Below, in pieces: positions 18,595-31,469 of a DNA stretch of 64,000 nt (position 1 is its first letter; each line of letters begins with the position of its first letter). The translations under genes were made by a program, and so were the position numbers. The notes below the pieces were generated by a model. It was not told the DNA's origin. It searched no databases and was given only the letters and a program-made list of their open reading frames with translations. This stretch comes from Beijerinckiaceae bacterium RH AL1 (GTDB lineage: Bacteria; Pseudomonadota; Alphaproteobacteria; Rhizobiales; Beijerinckiaceae): the NCBI GenBank assembly GCA_901457705.2, contig LR590083.2, positions 3,968,597-4,032,596 on the forward strand, given 5' to 3'.

Positions 18595-19101
18595 TCAATC
18601 GCCGGTCTTGCGCGCCCGCGACTTGCCCACACCGCGAGCCGGCACGGCGGGCGGCAGAAACGCCGGATCCTCGCACGCCTCGCGGGTGAACGGCGGCGTG
18701 TCCGGAAACCGTGCGAGCGGGATCCGCGTCTCCCGCGCGGCATCCTTGCGGGCCAGCGCGTAGGCCTTGGCGAAGATGTCGTCGCGCATCGGCCGCAGCC
18801 CCGGATTCTCCGAGAGGATGTCGCCGACCTCGCCGCGCTCGCGGTCGATCGTGTCGTGCCAGCTCCGCGTGCGCTTCTCCGGCTGGACCATCATCTTGAG
18901 CAGGTGCGAGCAGATGAGCCGGTAGGCCGATTTCAGCGAAGCGCGCTCTGATCGGCCCAACGTTTCGATCTCCTCGAGGATGTTGGCGACGTCGAGCGCG
19001 TCGAGCTGGCCGGATCGCAGGAGGCGCGCCTGCTCCTGCGTCCACGAGTAGAAGTCGGACTCGTAGAGCTTGGAGCTTGCGTCGACGGCTCTCTCGTCCA
19101 T
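18595..19101 (-). CDS. DUF29 family protein
   Basis: A 168-residue soluble protein of the DUF29 family, common in cyanobacteria and Hyphomicrobiales. The signature start LYESDFYSWTQEQARLLRSG is followed by LDVANILEEIETLGRSERAS and LICSHLLKMMVQPEKRTRSW, which are diagnostic. The function is unknown; some members are linked to toxin-antitoxin or nuclease-like contexts, but nothing here supports that. It stands alone between tolQ and the CcdA-TlpA gene. The C-terminal tail is basic (RGVGKSRARKTGD). Confidence 0.9.
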   Translation of the reverse strand: MDERAVDASSKLYESDFYSWTQEQARLLRSGQLDALDVANILEEIETLGRSERASLKSAYRLICSHLLKMMVQPEKRTRSWHDTIDRERGEVGDILSENPGLRPMRDDIFAKAYALARKDAARETRIPLARFPDTPPFTREACEDPAFLPPAVPARGVGKSRARKTGD

Positions 19102-19191
19102 GTCGCTCCCTCCCTGCTGGCTGCCGCGATCCTAGACCCGCGATGCGGCCGGGGTCGAGCGCCCGCAGCAGCAGGCAGCGCGCGGCTCGCC

Positions 19192-20942
19192 TCAGCCGAA
19201 GGTGAACGCGTAGGCGTGGACGCCAGGATCCTCGAACTCGATCGCGAACGTGTGGTCGGCGATCGCGCCTTTCTGGCGGACGAGCTGGTAGAGCTTCTGG
19301 CTCGTCACCGCGCCGGAGCCGTCGGCGGCGACGTCGATGCCGTGGTCCTCGCCCGGCGCCTTGCCGTCGATCGTCACCTTGAAGCGGACCGGCTTGCCGT
19401 CGGGGCCCGGCCCCAGCACGAGGTGCAGGTCGCGGGCATGGAAGCTGAAGACGATCCTGCCGTGCGCCGCGTCGAGACGGGCGCTCTCGTCCGCCACGGT
19501 CCACGCGCCGGCGAGGCCCCAGTCGTTGAGCGCGAGCCTGCCCGGCACAGCATAGGTCTTCGTCTCCTCGCCGACCTCGCCGCCCGGCGAGACGAACCGT
19601 TCCGCGCGCGCATTGCCGATATAGGTCTCCGGCGATTGCACCGCGGCGACGTCCGCCGCCGCCTCCGCGCCCTTCGCGCTGACCTCGACGACCGACGCGC
19701 CGACGTCACTCCGGCCCGCCTCCTTCAGAAGCGTCTGGATGACCTTCTCGGATTCGGCGTACTCGCCCTCGCCGACGTGCTTGAAGCGGATGCGGCCCTT
19801 CGCATCGATAAAATAGTGCGCCGGCCAGGAGTCGTTGTCGAAGGCGCGCCAGATCGCATAGCCGTTGTCGATCGCGACGGGATAGGCGACGCCGAGCTTG
19901 GCGACGGCGCGCTTCACGTTGTCGACGTCCTTCTCGAACGCGAACTCCGGCGCGTGCACGCCGATCACCACGAGCCCCTTGTCGCGGTACTTGTCGGCCC
20001 AGGCCTCGATGTAGGGCAGCGAGCGCAGGCAGTTGATGCAGGAGTAGGTCCAGAAGTCGACGAGGACCACCTTGCCGCGCAACGCCTCGCGGCTCAGCGG
20101 CGGCGTGTTCAGCCAGAGCGTCGCGCCGTCGAGCTTCGGCATGTCGCCGAGCACGGGCAGGGTGTCCTGCGCACCCGCCACGGCACCGGCCGGCAGCGCC
20201 GCGGTCCGCGTCGCCGGCTTCGGCTCGAGCTTGTCGATGAGCCCCTGCTCGATCGTGCTCGTGCTCGCATACGAGACTTGCGACAGCACGCCCGTGTCGG
20301 CCCCCAGCGCGATCGCCACGACGCCCGCGAGCACGGCGACGCCGAGCCCGCGCCGGATCCACTCTCCGGCCCCAAGCGAGCGCTTCATCGTCGCGAACAC
20401 CTTTCCGCCGATCAGCAGCGCCAGCGCGAGCGACGTCGCCGCGCCGGCGGCGTAGCAGAGCAGCAGCCAGGTCGTCGCGACGCTCGCGCCCTGGATCGCC
20501 GCCCCGGTGAGGATCAGCCCGAGGATCGTCCCCGCGCAGGGCGCCCAGAGGAAGCCGGTCGCCACGCCGAGCAGCAGCGACGACCACACCGACGGGCCGC
20601 CCTCGCGCGCGTCCGCCGCCGCCGACAGCCGCCCGCCGAGCCGCACCAGCGGCTGCATCAGCCGGTCGGCAAGGTGCGGCAGCAGCAGGGTCAGCCCAAG
20701 CAGTGCCAGCACGACGAGCGCGAACCAGCGCCCGTACTGGTTGGCCGCCACCGCCCAGCCGCCGCCGACCGCTGCCAGCGTCGCCACGACCGCGAAGGTC
20801 GCCGCCATGCCGATCAGCGTCGGCAGCCCGCTCGTCGAAAATCGCTGGTTGGCCCGCGCGAAGACGAACGGCAGCACCGGCAGGATGCACGGGCTGAGGA
20901 TGGTGAGGACGCCGCCGAGGAAGGCGAGAAGGGGCAGATCAT
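19192..20942 (-). CDS. CcdA-TlpA fusion (DipZ-like), with a one-base frameshift at the start codon
   Basis: Thiol-redox membrane protein: an N-terminal CcdA-like electron-transfer domain (ILSPCILPVLPFVFARANQR, then WAPCAGTILGLILTGAAI), a periplasmic TlpA/thioredoxin-like domain with the active site YSCINCLRSLPY, and a C-terminal domain like that of mycobacterial DipZ. The long frame has no ATG, GTG or TTG before the first helix; its only early codon is CTG 20937. An ATG at 20942 with a good ribosome site (AAGAGG) is one base out of frame. One extra base after ATGATC would give MILPLLAFLGGVLTILSPC, a perfect start. GTG 20877 would delete the first CcdA helix and cysteine. Confidence 0.85.
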
Positions 20943-21187
20943 GCCGCCTCTTACGTCGGCGAGCGTTGCGCTGTTACAGGAATAGCGCTCTGCCGATCGT
21001 CCCATGGCCGATCGCGGCGTGCGCTCGACGCGCGGGATGTTGTCGCGAGTGCCCTGCGTCGGGCGCAGAGCGAGATGCCCCGGCCGCCAAGCGACCTTGG
21101 AACGACATTGGCGAGGGCTACATGCTCTCGCCTAGGCCGCGCCGCTGGCGGCACGGAAAGAAATCGCAGAAACCGGGAGTCCCCATC

Positions 21188-22984
21188 ATGAGCTCACCCC
21201 TCTCGCGTCTCCGCACCCGCGACCTTCTCCTGGCGACTGCTTTGGCGACGATCCTGCCGCTGGCGAGCGTGGGCGCGGCGTGGGCCGCGGATGCGCCAAG
21301 CCCGGCGGCTGCCGGCAAGTGCACCGGCGACAACGCCGGGATCACGCTGCCGCAAGGCTTCTGCGCCACGATCTTCGCCGACCATGTCGGCCATGCCCGC
21401 CAGATGGCCGTCGCGCCCGACGGCACGCTCTACCTCAACACCTGGAGCGGCCGGTACTACAAGCCCGACCCGATCCACCCCGGCGGCTTCCTCGTCGCGT
21501 TGAAGGACGTCGACCACGACGGCGTCGCCGACAAGGAGGTCCGCTTCGGCCCGACCGAGAAGGACGGCAATGCCGGCGGCACCGGCATCCAGCTCTACGA
21601 CGGCTACCTCTACGCCGAGACCAACCACGACATCGTCCGCTACAAGCTCACGCCCGGCCAGATGGCGCCTGAGGGCAAGGCCGAGGTCATCGTCACCGAC
21701 CTGCCGACCACCGGCGATCATCCGATGCACCCGTTCTTCATCGACAAGCAGGGCGACCTCTTCGTCAGCCTCGGCTCGGCGTCCAACGCCTGCGAGCAGC
21801 AGAACCGCGTGCTGCACTCGAAGGGCAACGAGCCCTGCGTCGAGAAGGAGACGCGCGCCGGCATCTGGCGCTACGACGCCGCCAAGCAGGGCCAGAAATT
21901 CTCGCCGGCCGAGCGCTACGCGACGGGCCTGCGCAACGGCGAGGGCTTCTCCACCGACGCGTCCGGGCAGATCTACGTCACGCAGCACGGCCGCGACCAG
22001 CTGAACGAGGACTGGCCGGAGCTCTACACGCCGCAGCAGGGCCACGAGCTGCCGTCCGAGGAGGTCGTCGCGCTGAAGAAGGGCGCCGACTACGGCTGGC
22101 CGGAGTGCTACTTCGACCCGAACCAGAACAAGCTCGTGCTGGCGCCGGAGTACGGCGGCGACGGCGGCAAGAAGGTCGGCGTCTGCGCCGAGCGCGTGCC
22201 GCCTGTCGCGGCCTTCCCGGCGCATTACGCGCCGAACGACCTGAAGTTCTACGAAGCCGCGCAATTCCCCAAGGCGTACCGGGGCGGCGCCTTCATCGCC
22301 TTCCACGGCTCGTGGAACCGGGCGCCGGCGCCGCAGCGCGGCTACAACGTCGTCTTCCAGCCGTTCGCCGACGGCAAGCCCAGCGGCAAGTGGGTCGTGT
22401 TCGCCGACGGCTTCGCCGGCGCGCACCAGGAGCCAAACCGCGCCACGTACCGGCCGTCCGGCCTGGCGATCGGGCCGCACGGCTCGCTCTATGTCGCCGA
22501 CGACATCGGCGGCCGCATCTGGCGCATCACCTATGTCGGCGGCAACCCCGGCGCGCCCGTCGAGGCGGCGCCCGAGCCGGCCACCACGCAGGCGTCCACG
22601 TCGCCGAATGCGCTGCCGCCGGAGGGCGTCCATCCCGACGCCGGCGGCAATGCGGCCGGCCTGACGCCGCCGCCCGGCACGACGAAGCAGGACCTCGCCC
22701 TCGGCGAGCAGATCTTCCACGGCGCGGTGAAGAACGGCACCTGCGGCGGCTGCCACGGCGCCGACCTCTCGGGCACGCCGATCGGCGCCGATCTGATGGA
22801 CGGCCAGTTCCGCTGGAGCGACGGCAGCCTCGACGGCATCGAGAAGACGATCGCCTCCGGCGTGCCGCATCCGATCGACCATTCCGGCGCGATGCCGCCG
22901 ATGGGCGGCGTGCAGCTCTCGCAGGCCGACCTGAAGGCCGTCGCCGCCTACGTCTGGGCGGTCAGCCACCCCAACGGCAAGTGA
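21188..22984 (+). CDS. Sorbosone/glucose dehydrogenase-like beta-propeller fused to cytochrome c
   Basis: Periplasmic oxidoreductase, 598 residues. A signal peptide (LLLATALATILPLASVGAAW) is followed by a PQQ-type sugar-dehydrogenase propeller: GFCATIFADHVGHARQMAV, DHPMHPFFIDKQGDLFVSLG, GLRNGEGFSTDASGQIYVTQ and GPHGSLYVADDIGGRIWRI. A C-terminal class I cytochrome c domain has the haem motif CGGCH near residue 519 and a likely Met ligand in GAMPPMGG. It should oxidise a sugar or aldehyde and pass electrons straight to its own haem. The substrate and the need for PQQ are inferred. The divergent thiol-redox gene next door may help in its haem or disulfide maturation. Confidence 0.88.
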   Translation: MSSPLSRLRTRDLLLATALATILPLASVGAAWAADAPSPAAAGKCTGDNAGITLPQGFCATIFADHVGHARQMAVAPDGTLYLNTWSGRYYKPDPIHPGGFLVALKDVDHDGVADKEVRFGPTEKDGNAGGTGIQLYDGYLYAETNHDIVRYKLTPGQMAPEGKAEVIVTDLPTTGDHPMHPFFIDKQGDLFVSLGSASNACEQQNRVLHSKGNEPCVEKETRAGIWRYDAAKQGQKFSPAERYATGLRNGEGFSTDASGQIYVTQHGRDQLNEDWPELYTPQQGHELPSEEVVALKKGADYGWPECYFDPNQNKLVLAPEYGGDGGKKVGVCAERVPPVAAFPAHYAPNDLKFYEAAQFPKAYRGGAFIAFHGSWNRAPAPQRGYNVVFQPFADGKPSGKWVVFADGFAGAHQEPNRATYRPSGLAIGPHGSLYVADDIGGRIWRITYVGGNPGAPVEAAPEPATTQASTSPNALPPEGVHPDAGGNAAGLTPPPGTTKQDLALGEQIFHGAVKNGTCGGCHGADLSGTPIGADLMDGQFRWSDGSLDGIEKTIASGVPHPIDHSGAMPPMGGVQLSQADLKAVAAYVWAVSHPNGK

Positions 22985-23031
22985 GATGATCTTTTCCGCG
23001 GCGGCCTCCGGGCCGCTGCGTCCGCCCGGCG

Positions 23032-23549
23032 TCAGCCGTGCTGCGGCGCGCCGAGGGCGTGGGTGATCGCGTCGACCACCTTGGCGAGGTCGGACCGCGC
23101 GACGCCGAGATCGCGCTCGAGACCGGTGGCGCGCGAGACGTGATGGGCGGCCAGGCTCTCGAGCCGCTGCACCCGGTCGGACTCGGCCTTGAGGCTCGCC
23201 GCGATGGAGTCGCGCTGGCGCGACGCCTCGTCGAGCTGGGAGAGAAGCTGGCGGTTCTGGGCGTCGAGCTCGTGGTTGGAGGCTTCCAGCGCCTGGCTGT
23301 GCGCCTCGAGCTCCTGGATGCGCTCGGCCATCGCGCTCATCGAGGACGCGGCATGCTCGACCGCCTCGAGCACGCCCGAAATGTCGACGTGGGCGCTCGG
23401 CGCCGTCGAGGGGGCCGTCGGCGGCGCGACGGGGCCGGAACCGGCGCGTCGGGCTGCGGACCCCGCAGATGGCGATCGAGGTCGCGCATCAGGTTGCGGT
23501 CTATCGAAGGGAAGAAAGCCGTCAGAGGCTCCACGTCCTTACCGCTCAC
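23032..23549 (-). pseudogene. Coiled-coil hypothetical protein interrupted by a frameshift
   Basis: A GTG at 23549 with an upstream AAAGGTGG starts a normal-looking protein (MSGKDVEPLTAFFPSIDRNL, then MRDLDRHLRGPQPDAPVPAP). That frame then turns into Arg-rich nonsense. The natural continuation, APPTAPSTAPSAHVDISGVL followed by a long coiled coil (MAERIQELEAHSQALEASNH and onward), is in the neighbouring frame. One extra C in the C4 run at 23431-23434 would join them into about 172 residues. The intact downstream frame alone is 113 residues from 23373. Function unknown; the heptad-rich domain suggests a structural role. Confidence 0.55.
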
Positions 23550-23734
23550 GATTCCACCTTTGCCCAGTGATTATGCTGATCTTACAGTCGTTTCGCCCGA
23601 TGTGGCGAGTCCCGGGAAGGATGAGAGCCCGGCAAAGGTTCAAAAAGCCGTCGCGACCCTCGTATGGGTGATGCGGGCGGGAGGGTTTTCCCGCTTATGC
23701 GCAACACCCGCTTACCAAACGCGAGGCGACTGTG

Positions 23735-23857
23735 ATGTTCGGTGACAGCGATCCGCTTCTCGTCACGAAGAAGAGCAAGTTTCCGGCCGAGCGGGCGCTC
23801 GGCATCCTGCTCCTCGCGATGCTCGTCGCGACCATGCTCCTGCACACCGCCCGCTGA
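23735..23857 (+). CDS. Small single-span membrane protein
   Basis: A 40-residue open frame with a short polar start (MFGDSDPLLVTKKSKFPAER) and one hydrophobic helix (ALGILLLAMLVATMLLHTA). The charge pattern, basic before the helix, predicts the N-terminus inside. No family is recognised. Its isolated position with a plausible coding pattern suggests a real small protein, but conservation is unproven. Confidence 0.5.
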   Translation: MFGDSDPLLVTKKSKFPAERALGILLLAMLVATMLLHTAR

Positions 23858-23895
23858 GGGCGGTGGCCGCTTAGCCGTCGCGACGGCACCTAGCG

Positions 23896-24381
23896 CTAGA
23901 AGCTGACCTTCAGGATCTCGTAGCTCTTGCCGCCGCCGGGGGTGTTCACCTCGACGGTGTCGCCCTTCTTCTTGCCGATCAGCGCGCGCGCCGTCGGCGA
24001 GGTGATCGAGACCTTGCCGGCCTTCACGTCGGCCTCGCTCTCGCCGACGATCTGGTAGACCTTCTTTTCCTCCGTATCCTCGTCGACGAGGGTGACGGTG
24101 GCGCCGAACATCACGGTCGAGCCCGACAGCTTCGAGACGTCGATCACCTCGGCGCGGGACAGCTTGTCCTCGAGCTCGGCGATGCGGCCCTCGTTGAGGC
24201 TCTGGGCCTCCTTGGCGGAATGATACTCGGCGTTCTCGGAGAGGTCGCCGTGCGAGCGGGCCTCGGCGATCGCCTCGACGATGCGCGGGCGCTCCTCCTG
24301 CTGACGCTGCTTCAGCTCCGCCTCAAGCGCGGCGTGCCCCGTCGGCGTCATCGGGATCTTGTCCAGCTGTGCCATCGTCAT
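23896..24381 (-). CDS. greA: Transcription elongation factor GreA
   Basis: RNA polymerase cleavage factor that rescues backtracked complexes. At 161 residues it is the usual size. The N-terminal coiled coil carries the conserved tip acidic region [20 protein letters not shown], and the C-terminal FKBP-like domain has [18 protein letters not shown]-type sequence (here [18 protein letters not shown]). The start [20 protein letters not shown] fits GreA; a GAGGTAG ribosome site lies just before the first ATG. It lies downstream of carB on the same strand, a common alphaproteobacterial order. Confidence 0.97.
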   Translation of the reverse strand: MTMAQLDKIPMTPTGHAALEAELKQRQQEERPRIVEAIAEARSHGDLSENAEYHSAKEAQSLNEGRIAELEDKLSRAEVIDVSKLSGSTVMFGATVTLVDEDTEEKKVYQIVGESEADVKAGKVSITSPTARALIGKKKGDTVEVNTPGGGKSYEILKVSF

Positions 24382-24587
24382 TCTACCTCGAGGGCCGGCC
24401 CGCGATCGGGTCGGACGGTCTTGCGCAAGGAAAACAAGGCCCGCCGCCGTCGATCGGACGGCGGTCGGGCGACGTCATAAGGGGAAACGCGCGACCCGCC
24501 TGCCGGACGCCCGTGACGGCCGAATGGCAGGGCCGCGACGGCCGGACGCAAGAGTGGTGTAAGCCGCCGGCCAATGCAAGAGGGCCG

Positions 24588-24614
24588 GGGTCGGTGCCGC
24601 CCGGTGCCCGACCC
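24588..24614 (-). terminator. GC hairpin after carB
   Basis: Inverted repeat GGGTCGG / CCGACCC just past the carB stop. There is no T-run, so it may be only a weak or Rho-assisted terminator. Confidence 0.3.
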
Positions 24615-24620
24615 GCGCCG

Positions 24621-27953
<3,333 letters not shown>

Positions 27954-28134
27954 GTCTGGTCCCCGCGCGCCGAGAGCGACGCGCGCAAATAAGGGGCCGC
28001 GGGCGGCCCGGCTGAATGGCGAGCGCTCTTGTGACGGGGCGGCGATAAGTTGGCAAGGCTTGAGCGTCGACGCGGGAGCGGGCGGCCTGGAATCGGTCTC
28101 GCGCGCGGCCGCAACCGCTGGTAATCTCGGGCGC

Positions 28135-28713
28135 ATGAACATCCAGGTCACCCGCGCCGCCGAGGGGCTCGACCGCCGCGCCTTCACCATCGCCGACCTC
28201 GAGCGGATGGTGGAGGCCGGCATCCTCGCGCCCGACGAGCGCGTCGAGCTGATCGGCGGGGAGCTGGTGCCGATGTCCGCGAAAGGTGCGCGTCACGAGG
28301 CGATCAAGATCGCCCTCAATCGCCGGTGGGGCCGCACCTGTCCTGACGACTTTCTCGTCGCGCCCGAGACCGGCCTGCGGCTCGATGCGCAGAACTACGT
28401 GGAGCCGGACTTCATCGTCGTCGCGCGCACCAAGCGCGTGGTCGAGGTGACCGGGCCCGACGTGCTGCTCGCGGTCGAGGTCGCCGACTCCTCGCTCGAC
28501 TTCGATCTCCACCGCAAGCCGCAGGTCTACGCTGCCTTCGGCGTGCGCGAGCTGTGGGTCGTCGACGCCAGACGGCGCCTCGTGCATCGCCACGACGCGG
28601 TGACGCCGGGGGGATACGCCAAGGTCGACGTCGTCGACGCGGCGACGCGCCTCGTGCCGCGTCACGCGCCCGAAGCATTCGCGCTGGCGCTGGTTTCCCT
28701 GGAGGATGTCTGA
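28135..28713 (+). CDS. Uma2 family (DUF820) putative endonuclease
   Basis: A 192-residue restriction-endonuclease-fold protein of the Uma2 family, abundant in cyanobacteria and some alphaproteobacteria. Visible are [39 protein letters not shown], the PD-(D/E)xK-like core EPDFIVVAR and [18 protein letters not shown] (Glu and distal Lys), and [20 protein letters not shown]. The family is assigned as nuclease by fold only; its cellular role is unknown. The start at 28135 gives a conventional N-terminus. It is divergent from carB. Confidence 0.88.
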   Translation: MNIQVTRAAEGLDRRAFTIADLERMVEAGILAPDERVELIGGELVPMSAKGARHEAIKIALNRRWGRTCPDDFLVAPETGLRLDAQNYVEPDFIVVARTKRVVEVTGPDVLLAVEVADSSLDFDLHRKPQVYAAFGVRELWVVDARRRLVHRHDAVTPGGYAKVDVVDAATRLVPRHAPEAFALALVSLEDV

Positions 28714-28728
28714 GCGCTTGCGGCGCGC

Positions 28729-29895
28729 TCAGGACGTGACGACCCGCTCCAGCCCGAGCCATTCTGCCAGGTGCGCAAGCTCCACTGCCAGCTCGTCGCG
28801 CGCGTGCGGCGGCGCCTCCGGCTCGAGGTGCACGGCATGCACGCGCAGGCACCCCGCCTGCCGGTCGGCCTTGAGGTCGACGCGGGCGACAAGCTCCTCG
28901 TCGAGCAAGAAGGGCAGCACGTAGTAGCCGTGCTGGCGCTTGTCGGCCGGCGTGTAGATCTCGATGCGGTAGCGGAAGCCGAACAGCCGCTCGGTGCGCG
29001 CACGCTCCCAGATCAGCGGGTCGAATGGGGCGAGCAGCGCGCGGCTCCTGATCTTGCGCGGCCGGCGCGCCTCGCGGTGCAGGTAGGTCGCCGGCCAGCC
29101 CGGCACCTCGACCGGCACGAGCACGCCCTCCTCGACGAGCGCGGCCACGGCGCGCGTGCCGTCCGCCGGCCCGAGCCGAAAGTAGTCGCGCAGGTCCATC
29201 GCCGTGGCGAGGCCGAGCGCCCGCGCCGCCAGCTCGACGAGGGCCTTCTGCGCCGCGGCCTCGTCCGGCGTCGGCAGCTCGCGGATCGCCGCCGGCACGA
29301 CGCGCTCGGGGACGTCGTAGACGCGCTCGAAGCTGCGCCGGCGCGTCGCGGTGGTGACGTGGCCGGCCCAGAACGCCCATTCGAGCAGGCGCTTGGCCTT
29401 GCTCCACTCCCACCAGCCGGGCCGGCCGCCGCCGAGGTCGTCGCTGAAGTCGGAGGCGGCCATCGGACCGTCGCTCCGGATGCGATCGACCAGCGCCATC
29501 GCCTCGGCGCGGCGCTCGCGGGCGATTTCGCGGATCTGCACGTACCCGGTCTCGCCACGGTCGGCGCGGGCCATGCGCCAGCGCAGCTGCGGGTGCAGCG
29601 CGAGCGGCAGCAGCGAGGCCTCGTGCGCCCAGTACTCGAAGAGCCGGCGCTCGCTCTTGCGGCCCCACGCCGCGCGCTCGAGCAGCCCGCTGTCGTAGGC
29701 GCCGAGCCGCGAGAAGGCGGGCAGGTAGTGCGCGCGCGCCAGCACGTTGACGCTGTCGATCTGGTGCAGCCCCAGCCGCTCGACCGTGCGGCGCAGATGT
29801 CCCTGATCGACGGCGGCCGGGCGCGCCCGGCCGAAGCCCTGCGCCGCAAGCGCGATGCGTCGCGTCTGGCCCGGGGAGATCTTTTCGCGACGCAT
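28729..29895 (-). CDS. YcaQ-like winged-helix DNA glycosylase family protein
   Basis: A 388-residue protein of the HTH_42/YcaQ family, which in E. coli (YcaQ/AlkX) unhooks interstrand DNA cross-links. The start IALAAQGFGRARP with LRRTVERLGLHQIDSVNVLA is characteristic, as are RLGAYDSGLLERAAW, FEYWAHEASLLPLALHPQLR and the late LLAPFDPLIWERARTERLFG followed by YYVLPFLLDEELVARVDLKA. Role inferred from the family. It ends the minus-strand run after the VOC gene. Confidence 0.88.
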   Translation of the reverse strand: MRREKISPGQTRRIALAAQGFGRARPAAVDQGHLRRTVERLGLHQIDSVNVLARAHYLPAFSRLGAYDSGLLERAAWGRKSERRLFEYWAHEASLLPLALHPQLRWRMARADRGETGYVQIREIARERRAEAMALVDRIRSDGPMAASDFSDDLGGGRPGWWEWSKAKRLLEWAFWAGHVTTATRRRSFERVYDVPERVVPAAIRELPTPDEAAAQKALVELAARALGLATAMDLRDYFRLGPADGTRAVAALVEEGVLVPVEVPGWPATYLHREARRPRKIRSRALLAPFDPLIWERARTERLFGFRYRIEIYTPADKRQHGYYVLPFLLDEELVARVDLKADRQAGCLRVHAVHLEPEAPPHARDELAVELAHLAEWLGLERVVTS

Positions 29896-29940
29896 CACGC
29901 GACGGTGGCATCGCGGCCGAGGCGGAGCAAGCGTGCGAGC

Positions 29941-30315
29941 TCAGGCTACCAACTCGACGAGGTTGCCGTCGGGATCGCGGATGATGGCCTCGTAGTAGCC
30001 GTCGCCCGTGCGGCGCGGCTTGGCGACGAGATGCGCTGCGAGCCGCGCGGCCGCCGCGTCGACGGCCGCCTCGCCGCCGAGCGACAGCGCCATATGCGCG
30101 AGGCCGGTGCGGTCGGGCGGCTCCGGTGCGGCGTGGAGGGGCGACGACATCAGCTCGAGCCGCAGGCCGCCCGGCAGCGTCACGAAGCGCGAGCGAAAGC
30201 CGACCTGGTTGCGGCTCTCGTAGACCGCGCCGACCTCGGCCCCAAACGTCTCCTGCCAGAAGGCGGCGAGGCGATCGATATCGCGCGTCCAGACGGCCAG
30301 GTGGTCGAGCTTCAT
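29941..30315 (-). CDS. VOC/glyoxalase I-like protein
   Basis: Single-domain metalloenzyme-fold protein of 124 residues. It opens KLDHLAVWTRDIDRLAAFWQ and ends YYEAIIRDPDGNLVELVA. The His in LDHLAVW and the final Glu are the usual metal-binding ends of the fold; a middle Glu in RLELMSSP and a His in GLAHMALSLG fit the full set. It resembles lactoylglutathione lyase-like proteins, but substrate and activity are unproven. Its start overlaps the MFS gene stop by 4 bp, so it belongs to the DeoR-MFS operon. Confidence 0.88.
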   Translation of the reverse strand: MKLDHLAVWTRDIDRLAAFWQETFGAEVGAVYESRNQVGFRSRFVTLPGGLRLELMSSPLHAAPEPPDRTGLAHMALSLGGEAAVDAAAARLAAHLVAKPRRTGDGYYEAIIRDPDGNLVELVA

Positions 30316-31469
30316 GTCGGACCCTCCAGGGCGCGGCCGACGCGGCCGAAGGCGGGGATCAGCAGCATGAGGACGGCGAGGCAGGCGAAGGCGAACGGCA
30401 AGCTGGTCGCCTGGGCGACGAAGCCGATCGCCGCCGGGCCCGCCAGCACGCCGGCGTAGCCGATGGTGACCATCGCGGCGAGGGCAAGGGCCGGCGGCAT
30501 CGCCTCCTGGCGGCCGGCGGCGGAGAAGAGGATCGGCACGCGCGTCGCCGCCCCGAGACCGACCAGCAGGAAGCCGGAGGCGGCAAGCGCACCGGGCGCG
30601 AGCAGCAGGACGGCGAAGCCGGCCGTCGTCAGCGCCGCGCCGGCGAGGATCGTGCGGACGCCGCCGAGCGCCGCGATCACCCGGTCGCCGGCGAGCCGGC
30701 CGATGACCATCGCCACCGAGAACAGCGCGTAGGCGATGCCGCCGAGCTGTGGCGGCAGGCCGCGCTCGTTAATGAGATAGAGGCCGCCCCAGTCGAGCAT
30801 CGCGCCCTCGGTGAGGAAGGCGGCGAAGGCCATGAGGCCGAAGACGACCACGGTGCCGTGCGGCAGCGCGAACATCGGCGGCTGCTCTTTTGGCTTGGCG
30901 CGCAGGAGGCGCGGCATCGCCGCCGCCACGGCGACGAGCACGACCGCGCTGGCGGCGAGCGTGGCCGGCAGCGGCGCGGTGCCGAGGGCGAGCAGCGCCG
31001 TGACGATGCCGGCGCCGGCGAGGCCGCCGAGGCTGAAGAGACCGTGGAAGCCCGACATCAGGGGCTCGCCCGCCGCGGACTCGACCTCGACGGCATGCAC
31101 GTTCATGGCGACGTCGATTGCCCCGACGACCACACCGAAGAGCAGGAGGCTCGCGGCGAGCCCCAGCGGACTGGAGACGATGGCGAGCAGCGGCAGCACC
31201 GCGGCGAGGCCGAGCCCCGAGGCGAGGATCATCGGCCGGCTGCCGTGGCGTGCGACGAGGCCGCCGGCGATCGGCATGGCGACCACCGAGCCGAGCCCGA
31301 GACCGAGCAGGACGAGGCCGAGCCCAGCATCGTCGATCTGCAGCCGCGCCTTCGCGTACGGCACAAGCGGCGCCCAGGCGGCGAGGCCGAAGCCCGAGGC
31401 GAAGAAGGCGAGGCGGGTGGCGAGGCGGCTCGCCGGCGTGTCGGCCGTCGCGGGACGAGAATCAAGCAT
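30312..31469 (-). CDS. MFS transporter (YbjJ/fucose-permease-like)
   Basis: Twelve-helix major facilitator, 385 residues. It starts ATRLAFFASGFGLAAWAPLV with the loop motif YAKARLQIDDAGLGLVLLGL and contains AIDVAMNVHAVEVE, a sequence typical of the YbjJ/FucP-like branch. Substrates in this branch are sugars or are unknown. The gene overlaps both its DeoR regulator (8 bp) and the downstream VOC gene (4 bp), so the three form one transcription unit. A sugar or sugar-derivative exporter or importer controlled by a sugar phosphate is a reasonable guess, not more. Confidence 0.88.
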   Translation of the reverse strand: MLDSRPATADTPASRLATRLAFFASGFGLAAWAPLVPYAKARLQIDDAGLGLVLLGLGLGSVVAMPIAGGLVARHGSRPMILASGLGLAAVLPLLAIVSSPLGLAASLLLFGVVVGAIDVAMNVHAVEVESAAGEPLMSGFHGLFSLGGLAGAGIVTALLALGTAPLPATLAASAVVLVAVAAAMPRLLRAKPKEQPPMFALPHGTVVVFGLMAFAAFLTEGAMLDWGGLYLINERGLPPQLGGIAYALFSVAMVIGRLAGDRVIAALGGVRTILAGAALTTAGFAVLLLAPGALAASGFLLVGLGAATRVPILFSAAGRQEAMPPALALAAMVTIGYAGVLAGPAAIGFVAQATSLPFAFACLAVLMLLIPAFGRVGRALEGPT

